A stretch of 64,000 nucleotides of DNA from Chloroflexota bacterium (GCA_011523545.1 WTGN01000008.1:21908-85907); one strand, 5' to 3'; numbered from the stretch's first letter, positions 41,526 to 50,124 are shown. A program made the numbers and translations. Notes: generated by a model from the letters alone, not told the origin.

Positions 41526-42872
41526 CTAGGGCAATTCGACGCCGTTGCATGCAGCCAGGTCGCCCGTCGCCTGAAACGCTTTGAGGCAGTCGCTGAGCAG
41601 GGCGCCGATTTTCTGATGGCCGGCTGTATTCCAGTGCACATCGTGTTCCGGCGCGTAATCGCTTTTCACATCCAGCGCGTCCAGCGGGTTCATGTAAGCG
41701 ATCGACAATTCTTCGAATAGCGCGATCGCAGCGCGATGGCGCAAGCCCGGCCCGGCGCGCAGGTCGTCCTTGCTCGGTATCAAGAGCGCGAGCAGGGCGG
41801 TATCGAGGGCGGCGGCCGCGTCGCGCAGGCCCGTGAGGTATTCGCGCGTGACCGCCAGCCGCTTCTCATGGCGCACTTGCCGGGATAGCCCGGAGGCGTT
41901 GGCCAGGGTCTCGACAGCGTTGAGCGCAAGCGAGCCCAGGCGCGTCAGCCCCAGCAGGCGCTCGATTTCGCTGCTGGGCGGGTCGACGCCATGCTCGTGA
42001 TAATAGAGGGCGGTCGCCTGTTCCAGCTTGGTCACATTGCCCCATTTGTCGACGCGGTGATTGCGGATGCCGATGGGGCGCCCGTCTTCGTCAACGCCGA
42101 CAAAGTAGCCGTCGATCGGCAAGAGATTGTCATCGAAATCGTTGACATAAAAGCCGTAGATGGCGATCTGCGGTTTCAACAGCGGGGCGAAAGCGGCGAA
42201 GGAGGCGAGCGCTTGCCGCGTGCCGATGCCGGAGATGCCGGTGTTCCAGACGATGCTGCCCGGCAGATTCGCCTCGATGACATCGACGAAGGAGTGGCCG
42301 GCGTCGGCGCTGAGACCGAAGGTGAATGAGTCGCCCAGGGTGATGACGCGCAGGCTCGCGTCCGCGTAATCGCCGGCGACGAAATCCTGCGTATCGTAAT
42401 AGCCTTGCTGATTGACAATGCAGGGCCAGGCGGTCACCGATCGGTTCTCGCAAACCTCGTGAATGCGCTCGGCGACATAATGGCAGCCGCTGGCGTCGCA
42501 GGTCCACCAGGGCGCCGCTTCATAAGATTGCGCCGGCACTTCGGCCGGGTACTGTGGCGCGACGCCGAGGGCGGTCAGGAGGATTTCCAGCAGGAGCAGC
42601 GATACCAGGCTGATGGCGACGCTGGCGAGCAGATGCTTGCGCAGGTTCTCCCGCAGGGCGCGTCGGGTCTCGGCGCGCCGCAGCAGCAGGGCGGCCGCCG
42701 TCAATACAAGACCGGCGACAAGCAGCAGCAGCTGAAAACTGTTGAAGCCGGCGCCGGCGTTGGGCAGGAAATCGACGGCGATGCTGCCGATGACAAGGCA
42801 TAAGCCCAGGACAATGAAGCTGGTCCAGAGTCGGTTGGCGCGGGAAACTTGTCCGGGCGGTTCGGCAGGCAA
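41526..42872 (-). CDS. membrane-anchored SGNH/GDSL hydrolase
   Basis: A 448-residue protein with three N-terminal membrane helices (residues about 15-125) and an external SGNH hydrolase domain. RVITLGDSFTFG holds the nucleophile Ser, YGFYVNDFDDN is the Asn block, and DVHWNTAGHQKIG the catalytic Asp and His. Two Cys-containing loops (WWTCDASGCHY, HEVCENRSV, AWPCIVN) could form disulphides outside. Such proteins usually add or remove acetyl groups on polysaccharides. The start is TTG 42872 with AAAGG seven bases upstream. Probably in a unit with the LysM and kinase genes. Confidence 0.85.
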   Translation of the reverse strand: MPAEPPGQVSRANRLWTSFIVLGLCLVIGSIAVDFLPNAGAGFNSFQLLLLVAGLVLTAAALLLRRAETRRALRENLRKHLLASVAISLVSLLLLEILLTALGVAPQYPAEVPAQSYEAAPWWTCDASGCHYVAERIHEVCENRSVTAWPCIVNQQGYYDTQDFVAGDYADASLRVITLGDSFTFGLSADAGHSFVDVIEANLPGSIVWNTGISGIGTRQALASFAAFAPLLKPQIAIYGFYVNDFDDNLLPIDGYFVGVDEDGRPIGIRNHRVDKWGNVTKLEQATALYYHEHGVDPPSSEIERLLGLTRLGSLALNAVETLANASGLSRQVRHEKRLAVTREYLTGLRDAAAALDTALLALLIPSKDDLRAGPGLRHRAAIALFEELSIAYMNPLDALDVKSDYAPEHDVHWNTAGHQKIGALLSDCLKAFQATGDLAACNGVELP

Positions 42873-43114
42873 GCTCGGGCCTTTCTCGTTAATGGCGCAT
42901 CGCGGTTGACAGCGATCAGAGCGGGGAAGGGATGCGTCAATACATCGCCCATTATAATGCCGCGCAGCCCACGGGGCAGAGCCGTAATTGGATGGAATCG
43001 GGACGGGCGCCTGTCCGACGCCTAAGTGAATGTACCTGCTACAAAATCCGAGCGTTATTCAAAGTATGCGGAATTTGCGAAGGCTTGTCCGCATCTTGTT
43101 TGCTCGCTTCTGCC

Positions 43115-43318
43115 GCCGGTCTACCCCCCTCAATCCCCCCATAGCAATGGGGGGAGGGAAGCTGCATCGCTTGGAATCTACTTGGGATGTCTGGCGAAAA
43201 ACCTGCAGATGGCTGGAATAAGACGCTAAGTTCGGGCAGTTTTAGCTCCCCTTCCCCTAATGCGTTGGGGATGCTTCCACATAGAGATGTGGAAGGGGCC
43301 GGGGGATAGGGGTAGGAT
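43115..43318. repeat. C-run/G-run repeats
   Basis: CTACCCCCCTCAATCCCCC...GGGGGGAGGGAAG (43120-43160) and TTTAGCTCCCCTTCCCC...GGAAGGGGCCGGGGGATAGG (43241-43314) with a central ATCTCTATG hairpin. They occupy the 503-base gap 42873-43375; no gene was found there. Confidence 0.75.
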
Positions 43319-43375
43319 CGCGCTAGAACTCCAGTACCGGACAAGCCTTACAGCCTATCAGTTACTTCGCTCTTT

Positions 43376-45088
43376 TCAGTCACCCGCATCGTCTTGCCGC
43401 TCGGCCAGCAGCGCCCCTAGCTGCTCGAAGCTGATGCCGTATTGGCGCGCGATCTCGCGGGCGTAGCTCTGACCCTGGGGCGGCGCCGGCGCCACCCGAT
43501 AGGTCCGCCGCAAGCCGTCTTCATCTTCTTCCATCATCGACACCAGGCTGGCGACGCGGCTGTCCCCCACCACTTCGCTGTTGATCGAGTCGCAAGCGGC
43601 CGCCAGCTCGTGCAGATGGGTCACGAACAGAGCGCGCGCGCCCAACATGCGCAAGCAGCAGACGACATCGCGGGCCAGAAAATAACTCTCGGTCGCGCTC
43701 GTGCTCGCCAGCGACTCATTGAGCAGCAGCAAGCTATGCCGCGTCGCCCGCTTGAAAATCTCGCGCAGGCGCCCCGCTTCTTCGCCCAGGCGGCCGCTCT
43801 CCATATTGGGCCGTTCTTCCGCCGGAAAATGCAGATAAACCGCGTCCACCGGGCTCAGCGATGCCGATTCGGCCGGGACGTAAAGACCGGACTGAGCCAG
43901 GACATGCAGCAGGCCGATCGCCTGAATGTAGGTGGTTTTGCCGCCGCGGTTGGGCCCCGTCAGAATGTGAATGCGGCCGCCGTCATCAAATGCGACATCG
44001 TTGCTGACGATCTGCTGGCTGAGCTCGCCCTCGCTTTGCTGCCGCGCGAGGCGCAAGGCCAGGTCGAGATTGTAAAACGCCCGCGCTGTCAGCCGCCGCT
44101 CCGCCATCGGCAGCAGCTGTGGCCGGCACATCGGCAGACCGCGACCGCGCAAACCTGCCACCAGCCTGGCGCCGCCAACATAAAAGGCGATCTCCGGCTC
44201 AAGCGCGCGCAGCAGGCGGCTGTGCACATGGGTGTAACGCTCGAGGGCGCGGGCGATTGGTCGAATGACATCGTTGAGCACGACGCCGAGGTCGCTGAAG
44301 AGCGCATTGGCCGCCAGCCGATCCAGCGTTTCGCGCCGCTCCGCCAGGATGCTGCCATTGCGGAATCGCTGCGCCTCGGGCGCTTCGCGCAAGGGGCTGA
44401 TGCCGCGCCGGTCCGCATCTTCGTCAATGCCCCAAAGCTTGCGGAAGAAACGCGGGCCGCGAAAGCGCCGCTTGTTTATGGACAGCAGCGTCGCCGCCAC
44501 CGGCTTCAGATCGGGAGATAGATTGACGCCGATGGTCACACTGACGACCTGGCGGATCTCGGCGCGCAACCGCGGCAATTCCTCCGCCATATGTTGGAAG
44601 GCCGGCTCCGCCACGATGCGCCCGAGCTCATCAGCAAGCGCCAGCCAGGCGTCCGCCTTCAGCTTCGCCCGCTGCCCGGCCAGCAGCGCCTCAAAGGCGG
44701 TCACGCATTCCAGATAATTCTCCAGCTCGGTCAAGCGGGAGAGCACCAGCGAGACCTGGTTGCGGCGGGCGCGGATGTCGCGGACGGTGTTGTGCAGCCC
44801 GCGGATCAGCGGCAGCAGTTCGCTCAAGCCCTCGGTGAATTCTGGGTTGAGCAGGCAATCTTCGAGAACATTCTGCCGATAACGCAACGCCTCCGCGTCG
44901 GTCAGCAGGGTGGTGAGCAGGTTGTGGATCGGGCGCAGATAATCGACATGCGGGGCGATCGCCTCGGCAATGACTTTGACGCGCAAATCATCAGCGACGG
45001 CGTTTGCGCCGGGCGCGTTTACCGCGTCCGCCGGGCCGCGCCAGAGCAGGCTGATTTTCTGGGTGTCGCTGCGGCTGGCTGGGAACAT
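43376..45088 (-). CDS. MutS-related ATPase
   Basis: A 570-residue protein whose C-terminal half is a MutS family ATPase domain. The Walker A motif is LTGPNRGGKTTYIQAIG (about residue 372-388), Walker B is SLLLLNESLASTS, and the C-terminal ALFVTHLHEL is the MutS motif. Walker B reads Asn-Glu instead of the usual Asp-Glu. The N-terminal 360 residues are a helical lever/clamp-like region. It lacks the MutS mismatch-binding domain and the MutS2 Smr nuclease. The exact target is unknown; it belongs to the small stand-alone MutS-like group. ATG 45088 is clear. Confidence 0.82.
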   Translation of the reverse strand: MFPASRSDTQKISLLWRGPADAVNAPGANAVADDLRVKVIAEAIAPHVDYLRPIHNLLTTLLTDAEALRYRQNVLEDCLLNPEFTEGLSELLPLIRGLHNTVRDIRARRNQVSLVLSRLTELENYLECVTAFEALLAGQRAKLKADAWLALADELGRIVAEPAFQHMAEELPRLRAEIRQVVSVTIGVNLSPDLKPVAATLLSINKRRFRGPRFFRKLWGIDEDADRRGISPLREAPEAQRFRNGSILAERRETLDRLAANALFSDLGVVLNDVIRPIARALERYTHVHSRLLRALEPEIAFYVGGARLVAGLRGRGLPMCRPQLLPMAERRLTARAFYNLDLALRLARQQSEGELSQQIVSNDVAFDDGGRIHILTGPNRGGKTTYIQAIGLLHVLAQSGLYVPAESASLSPVDAVYLHFPAEERPNMESGRLGEEAGRLREIFKRATRHSLLLLNESLASTSATESYFLARDVVCCLRMLGARALFVTHLHELAAACDSINSEVVGDSRVASLVSMMEEDEDGLRRTYRVAPAPPQGQSYAREIARQYGISFEQLGALLAERQDDAGD

Positions 45089-45253
45089 GCCAAAGGCGTC
45101 GCTGTCATCTGCCGGGCAAGCAACGCTATTGTAACCGAATCGGGCAACGGCGAGACAGTCACAGATTTTAGGCGCATGCGATCGCAGGATCCGCGGAGCG
45201 GGCGCAACACTTGTATCGCATCAACAACCAGTCCCCGTCCGCAGCCGCGCCAT

Positions 45254-45658
45254 CTAGCTCAGCTTCATCCGGCGCAGGCCCTGAAAAGCCGGGTCGCCCT
45301 GAATCTCGCGCCAGCGCGCCTCGCCGCCATCGGTGTGCCACTCGACGACGAACATGCCGTCGCTGTCCTGGTAGGTGAAGGAAGGCTTCAAACCGAGCAG
45401 CATCTGCCGGATCGTGCCGATGACATCCTTGCGCTCCTCGCCCATGCGCAACTTGAAATATTGCCCGGAGACAAATTCGAAATAAATAGGCAAGCCTTCG
45501 AGGCTGCCCTCCATCCGCACCGGCGCTTCCGCCTGCGTACAGCTCATGAAGACATTCTGCAGACGATTGTTCCAAAGGCTGTGGTTCACGCGCTCTTCAA
45601 TGTAATAAGGGCGGGGTTCGGGCCTTGAATAAAACCACTGGCGGGCGGTGTTTGCCAT
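45254..45658 (-). CDS. hypothetical protein
   Basis: A 134-residue soluble protein with mixed strands and helices (EERVNHSLWNNRLQNVFMSC; GLPIYFEFVSGQYFKLRMGE; MFVVEWHTDGGEARW). No family is recognised. Stand-alone. It lies 165 bases upstream of the MutS-like gene in the same direction and could be co-transcribed with it. Not an obvious enzyme. Confidence 0.6.
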   Translation of the reverse strand: MANTARQWFYSRPEPRPYYIEERVNHSLWNNRLQNVFMSCTQAEAPVRMEGSLEGLPIYFEFVSGQYFKLRMGEERKDVIGTIRQMLLGLKPSFTYQDSDGMFVVEWHTDGGEARWREIQGDPAFQGLRRMKLS

Positions 45659-45747
45659 ACTGCGCCTCTTCGCGTCATGCGCCTATCGGAACGCCGCAAG
45701 TGTACCGCAATTTAAGGACGGGACAAATGGGCAAAGATATCGTTTCC

Positions 45748-45773
45748 GTAGGGGCAAGCCATTGGGTCGCCCG
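45748..45773. repeat. extragenic palindrome copy
   Basis: GTAGGGGCAAGCCATTGGGTCGCCCGC, with one base (A for G) changed from the copies at 30280 and 52216. It lies 50 bases upstream of the SOS box. Confidence 0.85.
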
Positions 45774-45822
45774 CTTTCCAGATCGACAAATTCAGCCGCA
45801 AGCCAAATCTGCCATCCTGATT

Positions 45823-45838
45823 TAGAACAGATGTTCTA
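45823..45838 (+). promoter_or_regulatory. LexA/SOS box
   Basis: TAGAACAGATGTTCTA is a 7-bp perfect inverted repeat with two central bases and contains GAAC-N4-GTTC (45825-45836), the Bacillus/Actinobacteria-type SOS box. It overlaps the place of the -35 box of the promoter next to it. Confidence 0.85.
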
Positions 45839-45843
45839 TTCTC

Positions 45844-45852
45844 TGCTATAAT
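45844..45852 (+). promoter_or_regulatory. extended -10 promoter of the LexA-like gene
   Basis: TGC plus consensus TATAAT (45847-45852), 41 bases before ATG 45893. The SOS box covers the -35 position, so LexA binding would block it. Confidence 0.75.
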
Positions 45853-45892
45853 GTGCTGACCTTGATATTGCTAATTCGAAAGGCTTGCCTCC

Positions 45893-46171
45893 ATGAAGTA
45901 TCGCGACAATCGCAGCCGGCGCATTTTCGCCTTCATCTGCCGTTATACCCGCGAGTTCGGCTTCCCGCCGACGTTGGGCGAGATCGCGGCGGACGAGGGA
46001 TTCAAATCAAACTCCGGCGTCATCCGCCATTTGGACAAGTTGGAGAAATGGGGTTGGATTGAGCGATACCATGGCAACGCGCGCAGCATTCGGATTCTGC
46101 GCCGCTGCGAGCGCGAGCCGGCTAAAGCAAATAACGCGAGTTTTTCTCGCCAATACTCTCGGCGGCGATGA
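45893..46171 (+). CDS. stand-alone LexA-type DNA-binding protein
   Basis: A 92-residue winged-helix protein. RRIFAFICRYTREFGFPPTL, then GEIAADEGFKSNSGVIRHL and DKLEKWGWIERYHGNARSIRIL align by eye with the LexA N-terminal DNA-binding domain (residues about 1-70). The C-terminal S24 autoprotease domain (Ala-Gly site, Ser-Lys dyad) is absent; only a short basic tail (CEREPAKANN...SRQYSRRR) follows. Its promoter carries a perfect SOS box, so it is likely under LexA control or autoregulated. It may compete with LexA at SOS boxes without being cleavable; this is inference. It overlaps the convergent gene at 46122 by 50 bases. Confidence 0.8.
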   Translation: MKYRDNRSRRIFAFICRYTREFGFPPTLGEIAADEGFKSNSGVIRHLDKLEKWGWIERYHGNARSIRILRRCEREPAKANNASFSRQYSRRR

Positions 46172-46664
46172 CCACGCCCGATTGCGGCAAAACATAATAT
46201 TGGTACAGTTCGCCGGTGATGAATTGCTTCGCCAGCGCCCCATCCAGCAGCTTGTAAGTCTGCAATTCGATGCGCAAGGAAAGGTAGAGCGGATGCGTGC
46301 GCAGCGTGTAAGCGCTCGTGCGTCCCTTGACGATGCGCACCGTTTCAGCGTCGCGGTCCAGCGTGAGTTGCTGTACAAAGCGGTTGTAGTCGGTTGTCAT
46401 GTAGAGCATGATCCCGACAGCCAGGACCTCGACAGCCAGGGCCGCCGGCAGCGCAATCACGCGTATGAAGGTCAGCGCGACCACGACAATGGTCACGAGG
46501 ATGGCCAGCTTCAACGCGCGCCGGGTCCATTGCGCCGCGCGCGCCTCAAAATGCGCGATCTGGTCTTGCAGCGTCAGCGCCTGCGCCTGGCTCATGAGAC
46601 CGAGGCGGTTGTTCTTGAGATCGTTTGGCGAGGCGGCGATAATCTGCGAACTTACCCGTCGCAT
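46122..46664 (-). CDS. membrane protein with two helices, unknown function
   Basis: A 180-residue protein from the ATG at 46664 (MRRVSSQIIAASPNDL). The front is soluble with a short coil (LTLQDQIAHFEARAAQW), then two close membrane helices (LKLAILVTIVVVALTFIRVI and ALAVEVLAVGIMLYMTT) and a soluble C-terminal domain of about 80 residues with QLTLDRDAETVRIVKGR and LSLRIELQTYKLLDGALAK. The frame continues to 46835 only through palindromic repeats, so the ATG above is preferred. Tail-to-tail overlap with the LexA-like gene. No family recognised. Confidence 0.6.
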   Translation of the reverse strand: MRRVSSQIIAASPNDLKNNRLGLMSQAQALTLQDQIAHFEARAAQWTRRALKLAILVTIVVVALTFIRVIALPAALAVEVLAVGIMLYMTTDYNRFVQQLTLDRDAETVRIVKGRTSAYTLRTHPLYLSLRIELQTYKLLDGALAKQFITGELYQYYVLPQSGVVIAAESIGEKNSRYLL

Positions 46665-46760
46665 GGGACTAGCCCCTTCGGCCGTCAGCAACACAAGTGT
46701 ACCAAGTATCAGCGGCAAGCTCAATTCAAGCCGCTCCGCGCCCGCCAAACCTGGCAATCT

Positions 46761-46834
46761 GTAGGGGCTACCTATCAGGTCGCCCGACATTATGAACGGA
46801 ATCCCAACCGGCGACTTGGCACGTCGCCCATACA
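46761..46834. repeat. two extragenic palindrome copies
   Basis: GTAGGGGCTACCTATCAGGTCGCCCGA (46761-46786) and a diverged copy GGCGACTTGGCACGTCGCCCATAC (about 46809-46833) lie in the gap between the two minus-strand genes. Confidence 0.78.
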
Positions 46835-46852
46835 CAACCCTGGATACAGCGA

Positions 46853-47623
46853 TTACACCGACTCCAGCGCGGGCATAAATTCCGTCAGATAGACCGCCAG
46901 TTGGTCGCGCGTATAGGCGTAGGCGCCCCGCTCGACCTGAGCCAGCGACGCCTTCGGCACATGCCGCCAGAGATAGAAATCCATCAGCGCCGGATCATCC
47001 AGCGCGGCGCGCAGCTCGGCCGGGTCGCGCTTCAGCCGCCGCCCGAAGATGGCCAGCGTTTCGCTAACGCCGCCCGGCTTGATCTGACGCGCCACCAGAT
47101 CACGCCAGCCACGCAGCACCTCATCGGCCATGAAGGGCAGCCAGCCCGCCGGCTCACAACAGCTGAGCGCCGCCGCCTGCCAGGGCGCCAGCAATCGCTC
47201 ATCGCGCTCGTCCATGACGGTGAGGATGAGGTGCAAGGCCAGGAACTTGTCGCGCCGCTCGACGCCATACCACTCCCGCCCCCAAAACTGCGGCCGCACC
47301 ATCTTGAGCGCCCAGGCTTCGTCGGCCGCCAGGTGGGCCACGTAGCCGGCCAAAAAAGCGAGATGCGCTTCATCATGCGCCGCCGCCAGCGCGCTATGTT
47401 GGCGCAGCATCTGGCGCCAGGGCCGTTCGCTGATGGCGCGGCCGTAAGCGTAAAAGTGGGTCACTTCGCGCCCGACGCCGCTGGCCACTCGCGCGTCGGC
47501 CACGATGCTGCCCAGTTGGAAAGCCGGCCGCTGCCGCGCCAGCAGCTCGCGATAAAGCGGGCGCAGCCGCTTATCAACGAGCAAGTTCCGGGCGATTCTG
47601 AGGTGGGTGAAGGGCGTCGGCAT
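46853..47623 (-). CDS. zinc-dependent phospholipase C-like protein
   Basis: A 256-residue helical protein with the layout of the bacterial zinc-dependent phospholipase C family (PF00882-like). MPTPFTHLRIARNLL carries the first His, FQLGSIVADAR the Asp, REVTHFYAYG and FLAGYVAHLAADEAW further His/Asp residues, LHLILTVMDERD a later His/Asp pair. Members include phospholipases and enzymes of unknown substrate. There is no signal peptide, so a cytoplasmic role is likely, unlike secreted phospholipase C. Confidence 0.7.
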   Translation of the reverse strand: MPTPFTHLRIARNLLVDKRLRPLYRELLARQRPAFQLGSIVADARVASGVGREVTHFYAYGRAISERPWRQMLRQHSALAAAHDEAHLAFLAGYVAHLAADEAWALKMVRPQFWGREWYGVERRDKFLALHLILTVMDERDERLLAPWQAAALSCCEPAGWLPFMADEVLRGWRDLVARQIKPGGVSETLAIFGRRLKRDPAELRAALDDPALMDFYLWRHVPKASLAQVERGAYAYTRDQLAVYLTEFMPALESV

Positions 47624-47656
47624 AGGCTGGCATTTTAGACGCCTTTCTCGTTAATC

Positions 47657-47862
47657 TGTAGGGGCGTCTCGCGCGGCCCTGTCAATGCGCGGCGCTAAAT
47701 CGCCCGCTTGCAGGGTCTAAAATCAGCAAGCTTTGCTGCAATTTTGCGGTGTGTACGGGCGAGCCGCCGGCTCGCCCCTACAGCAATCCTGGTTAAGCGC
47801 CATTGAGCTTTTGTACTGTGATATCGGACAAGCCTGGCAGCGGCGATTCTGTGAATCGCCCA
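47657..47862. repeat. palindrome copies and composite fragment
   Basis: A partial copy from 47657, a full palindrome GTACGGGCGAGCC...GGCTCGCCCCTAC (47753-47781) and a partial GCGATTCTGTGAATCGCCC (47843-47861). Between them is AGCAAGCTTTGCTGCAATTTTGC, a relative of the composite repeat. The 342-base gap 47624-47965 also carries direct-repeat-like CACCGAGG/GTGCCTCTGTG text, but no gene. Confidence 0.78.
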
Positions 47863-47965
47863 TAATTGTTTCACTGCGGCAAAATACCTCGGTGTCCTCG
47901 GAGGTAAATCAACCTCCGTGCCTCTGTGTCTCTGTGGCAAATGAACATAGAACGACACCAGCGCA

Positions 47966-49201
47966 TCACGCGAAAGCCAATGGAGACCCGCTGAATTGGA
48001 CGCCGTACCAAGCCAGCGCCGCCGCGATCACGGTGTCATCGTGGCCGCCGGGCGGGGCGCCGTAACGATAACCGCCGCCGGGCAAGCGCTCCAGGCGATA
48101 GCTGGCCAGCTCGCCCAGCAGCACCGGATCATCAAGCAGACCGAGCGAGCCGCGTTCAATGGCCAGCGCCAGCGATTCGATCAGCGGTGATTTGCTCTTG
48201 GCTGTCGTGAGGAAAGCGCGCATCGGCAAGCCCTCATCTTGCAGCGCCTCTATATTGGGGGCGCCAATGCTGTTCGCTTCCGCCCAGATCACTTGCGGCC
48301 GCCAATGCGCCGCCAGCGCCCGCAGCCGCCCGCGCTGCAAGCCCCAGCCGATTGCGTTGAAGCGGTCCAGCGCCACCATCCGGCCCGCCGTGGCATCAAT
48401 GATGACGATGACGGTGAAATCATGGTGGCGGCCCCAGTCGATGCCGGCGACATAAACATGGCCCGCTACCGGCTTATCAACTGTGGCCGGGATCAAGGCC
48501 GCGCGCAGACCGCGGAAGACCTGCCCGCTGTCTTCGTCGAATTCCGCCAGATACTCGGTCCGCCAGATCTGCTCGCTCGTCTGCCGGCGGATGCTGCGCA
48601 GCTCCTCCCCCGTGATGAGGGTGTTGCTCGCGCTGGTGTAATGAAAGGAGGCCCATTCCTCAACTTCATCGTCCTGCCCCAGTTTGTATTGTTCCCAGAA
48701 CCAGTTGCGGCCGAAGGGCGTGCTGAGGAAGAGGGCGCGCCCCCGAGTCGTGGCCAGCATCGGGCGCACGATTTCGGGCCAGACGCGCGGCTCCATGAAC
48801 GCAGCTTCATCCAGCACCGCCAGGTCCAGCCCTTCGCCGCGCAGGCTGTCGGGGTAGTGGGCGCTGCGCACAGCGATCATGCCGCCTTTTGGCAAATCAA
48901 TGCGCCGCTCGCTCTCGCTGATCCTGACGCCGTTCAGCCGCGACACCGTCGCCTTCAGATCACGCCAGACCTGGCTCGCCATCATGCTCGTGGGCGCCAG
49001 CCACCAGCCCCGTTTCCCATCCCGCAGCGCCGCGAGCAGAAGCGCCGTTTTGCCCAGCTCCGTCTTGCCCCAGCGCCGGCCGCAGGCGATCACCTTGAAA
49101 CGCGCGCGGCTGTCCATCACCTCGGTCTGCCCATGGTGGAGCATCCTGTACTTGACCATCGTAATAGAACTCGTGTCGGATGACCGTCTCTTCTCCCTCA
49201 T
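47966..49201 (-). CDS. phage-type terminase large subunit
   Basis: A 411-residue DNA-packaging motor. Walker A is CGRRWGKTE (residues 40-48) and Walker B is LDLAVLDEAAFM (about 130-141). The C-terminal nuclease keeps its RNase H-fold acids: YVAGIDWGRHHDF (Asp), VIWAEANSIG (Glu) and PGGHDDTVIAAAL (Asp). All catalytic residues appear intact. It is shorter than the usual 450-600 residues. The start at 49201 has no good ribosome site (a GGAGGTGAT is 15 bases away), and the preceding small-subunit-like frame overlaps it by 242 bases. No portal, capsid or tail genes adjoin, so it is an orphan. Confidence 0.88.
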   Translation of the reverse strand: MREKRRSSDTSSITMVKYRMLHHGQTEVMDSRARFKVIACGRRWGKTELGKTALLLAALRDGKRGWWLAPTSMMASQVWRDLKATVSRLNGVRISESERRIDLPKGGMIAVRSAHYPDSLRGEGLDLAVLDEAAFMEPRVWPEIVRPMLATTRGRALFLSTPFGRNWFWEQYKLGQDDEVEEWASFHYTSASNTLITGEELRSIRRQTSEQIWRTEYLAEFDEDSGQVFRGLRAALIPATVDKPVAGHVYVAGIDWGRHHDFTVIVIIDATAGRMVALDRFNAIGWGLQRGRLRALAAHWRPQVIWAEANSIGAPNIEALQDEGLPMRAFLTTAKSKSPLIESLALAIERGSLGLLDDPVLLGELASYRLERLPGGGYRYGAPPGGHDDTVIAAALAWYGVQFSGSPLAFA

Positions 49202-49550
49202 CGATTTCGTCTATCACCTCCTCCAGTTTCAGCGCATGGCTGACCAGGCTGCCAAAGGCGCTGGCCAATTGATTGAGCGGCGCCTTCGATAGCGTCTCCC
49301 CGTCCATCCGCGCCAGAATGGATCGCCCTCGCTTCAACATCTCAAGCTGCAAGTCCAGCTTCGCGCGGTCTCGCTGCCGCTTCAGCCGCCCGCGATATGC
49401 CCGCCGCAGCGCCTCTTCATCTTGCAGCCAGCCGCGCAGTGTGCGCGCTGGAATCTCGAGAAATTCGCTGACGCGCGCCACCTCGCCATCATGTTCGTCA
49501 ATTTCGTTGAGCGCCTCGATTTTGCTTCTGAGGGAATAGCGTCGATTCAT
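48960..49550 (-). CDS. terminase small subunit-like protein
   Basis: Up to 196 residues from ATG 49550 (AGGAG nine bases upstream). The first 130 residues look genuine: MNRRYSLRSKIEALNEIDEH, a helix-turn-helix (VSEFLEIPARTLRGWLQDEE) and a long coiled segment, as in terminase small subunits that bind packaging sites. The last 60 residues or so (after EFYYDGQVQDA) are Gly/Arg/Asp-rich and mirror the overlapping large-subunit frame, so they may be translation beyond a lost stop. The overlap with the large subunit is 242 bases, far more than usual. Confidence 0.7.
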   Translation of the reverse strand: MNRRYSLRSKIEALNEIDEHDGEVARVSEFLEIPARTLRGWLQDEEALRRAYRGRLKRQRDRAKLDLQLEMLKRGRSILARMDGETLSKAPLNQLASAFGSLVSHALKLEEVIDEIDEGEETVIRHEFYYDGQVQDAPPWADRGDGQPRAFQGDRLRPALGQDGAGQNGASARGAAGWETGLVAGAHEHDGEPGLA

Positions 49551-49720
49551 TTCCGGCCACTCCTGCATACAGTCACCACGTCTGAAATGACAAGGGAGAC
49601 CCCCATGGCTCGCCATCCGGCTGGTAACGGGCACGGCAGGCAATCCGTCCGTGTATGGGAGTCTCTCTTGTACGGGGTTACACTAGCACGAATGTTCTAA
49701 TCTTGGGTGACGATTTGTTC

Positions 49721-49740
49721 GCGTGAAATTATGTTCACGC
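49721..49740. promoter_or_regulatory. 7-bp inverted repeat
   Basis: GCGTGAA, six bases, TTCACGC. It is a perfect dyad in the 574-base gap between the terminase genes and coaE. It could be an operator for a divergent unit. No protein is associated with it. Confidence 0.35.
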
Positions 49741-49870
49741 CAGCCCCTCGCAAGCCACAGCTTGGCTCACACCGAACATCGAACTTGCGTACACGGGATT
49801 CTGTAGGGCTTGAGACCTGTCGGTGTCTACGCGACCCTTGCCTGGCCCTAAGACAGGCACTATCACAAGC

Positions 49871-50100
49871 ACGGGCGGCTCAATGGCTCGCCCCGGCAGC
49901 TTTCGCTATAATCGCAGTTGGAATCTGGCAGGTTGATTGCAGAATAGGCGCGGAAGACACCGGGAAGGTCGGGCGACAGAGAAACGGGAACGTGCCGACA
50001 CACGCGCGACCATACCGCCGCCAATGCATGATACATTTCGTCCAGCCGCGTCCATAGCTCCCCTGCCTCTTCATGGGGCCGGGGCTGGGGCGCGCGCCGT
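49871..50100. repeat. partial palindrome and partial C-run/G-run repeat before coaE
   Basis: ACGGGCGGCTCAATGGCTCGCCCC (49871-49894) and TCCATAGCTCCCCTGCC...GGGGCCGGGGCTGGGG (50051-50092) lie in the gap between the terminase genes and coaE; TATAAT at 49907-49912 may be a -10 for coaE with a leader of about 205 nt. No gene is seen in 49551-50124. Confidence 0.6.
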
Positions 50101-50124
50101 CGCGTTCTGACGGAGAAACACGCT

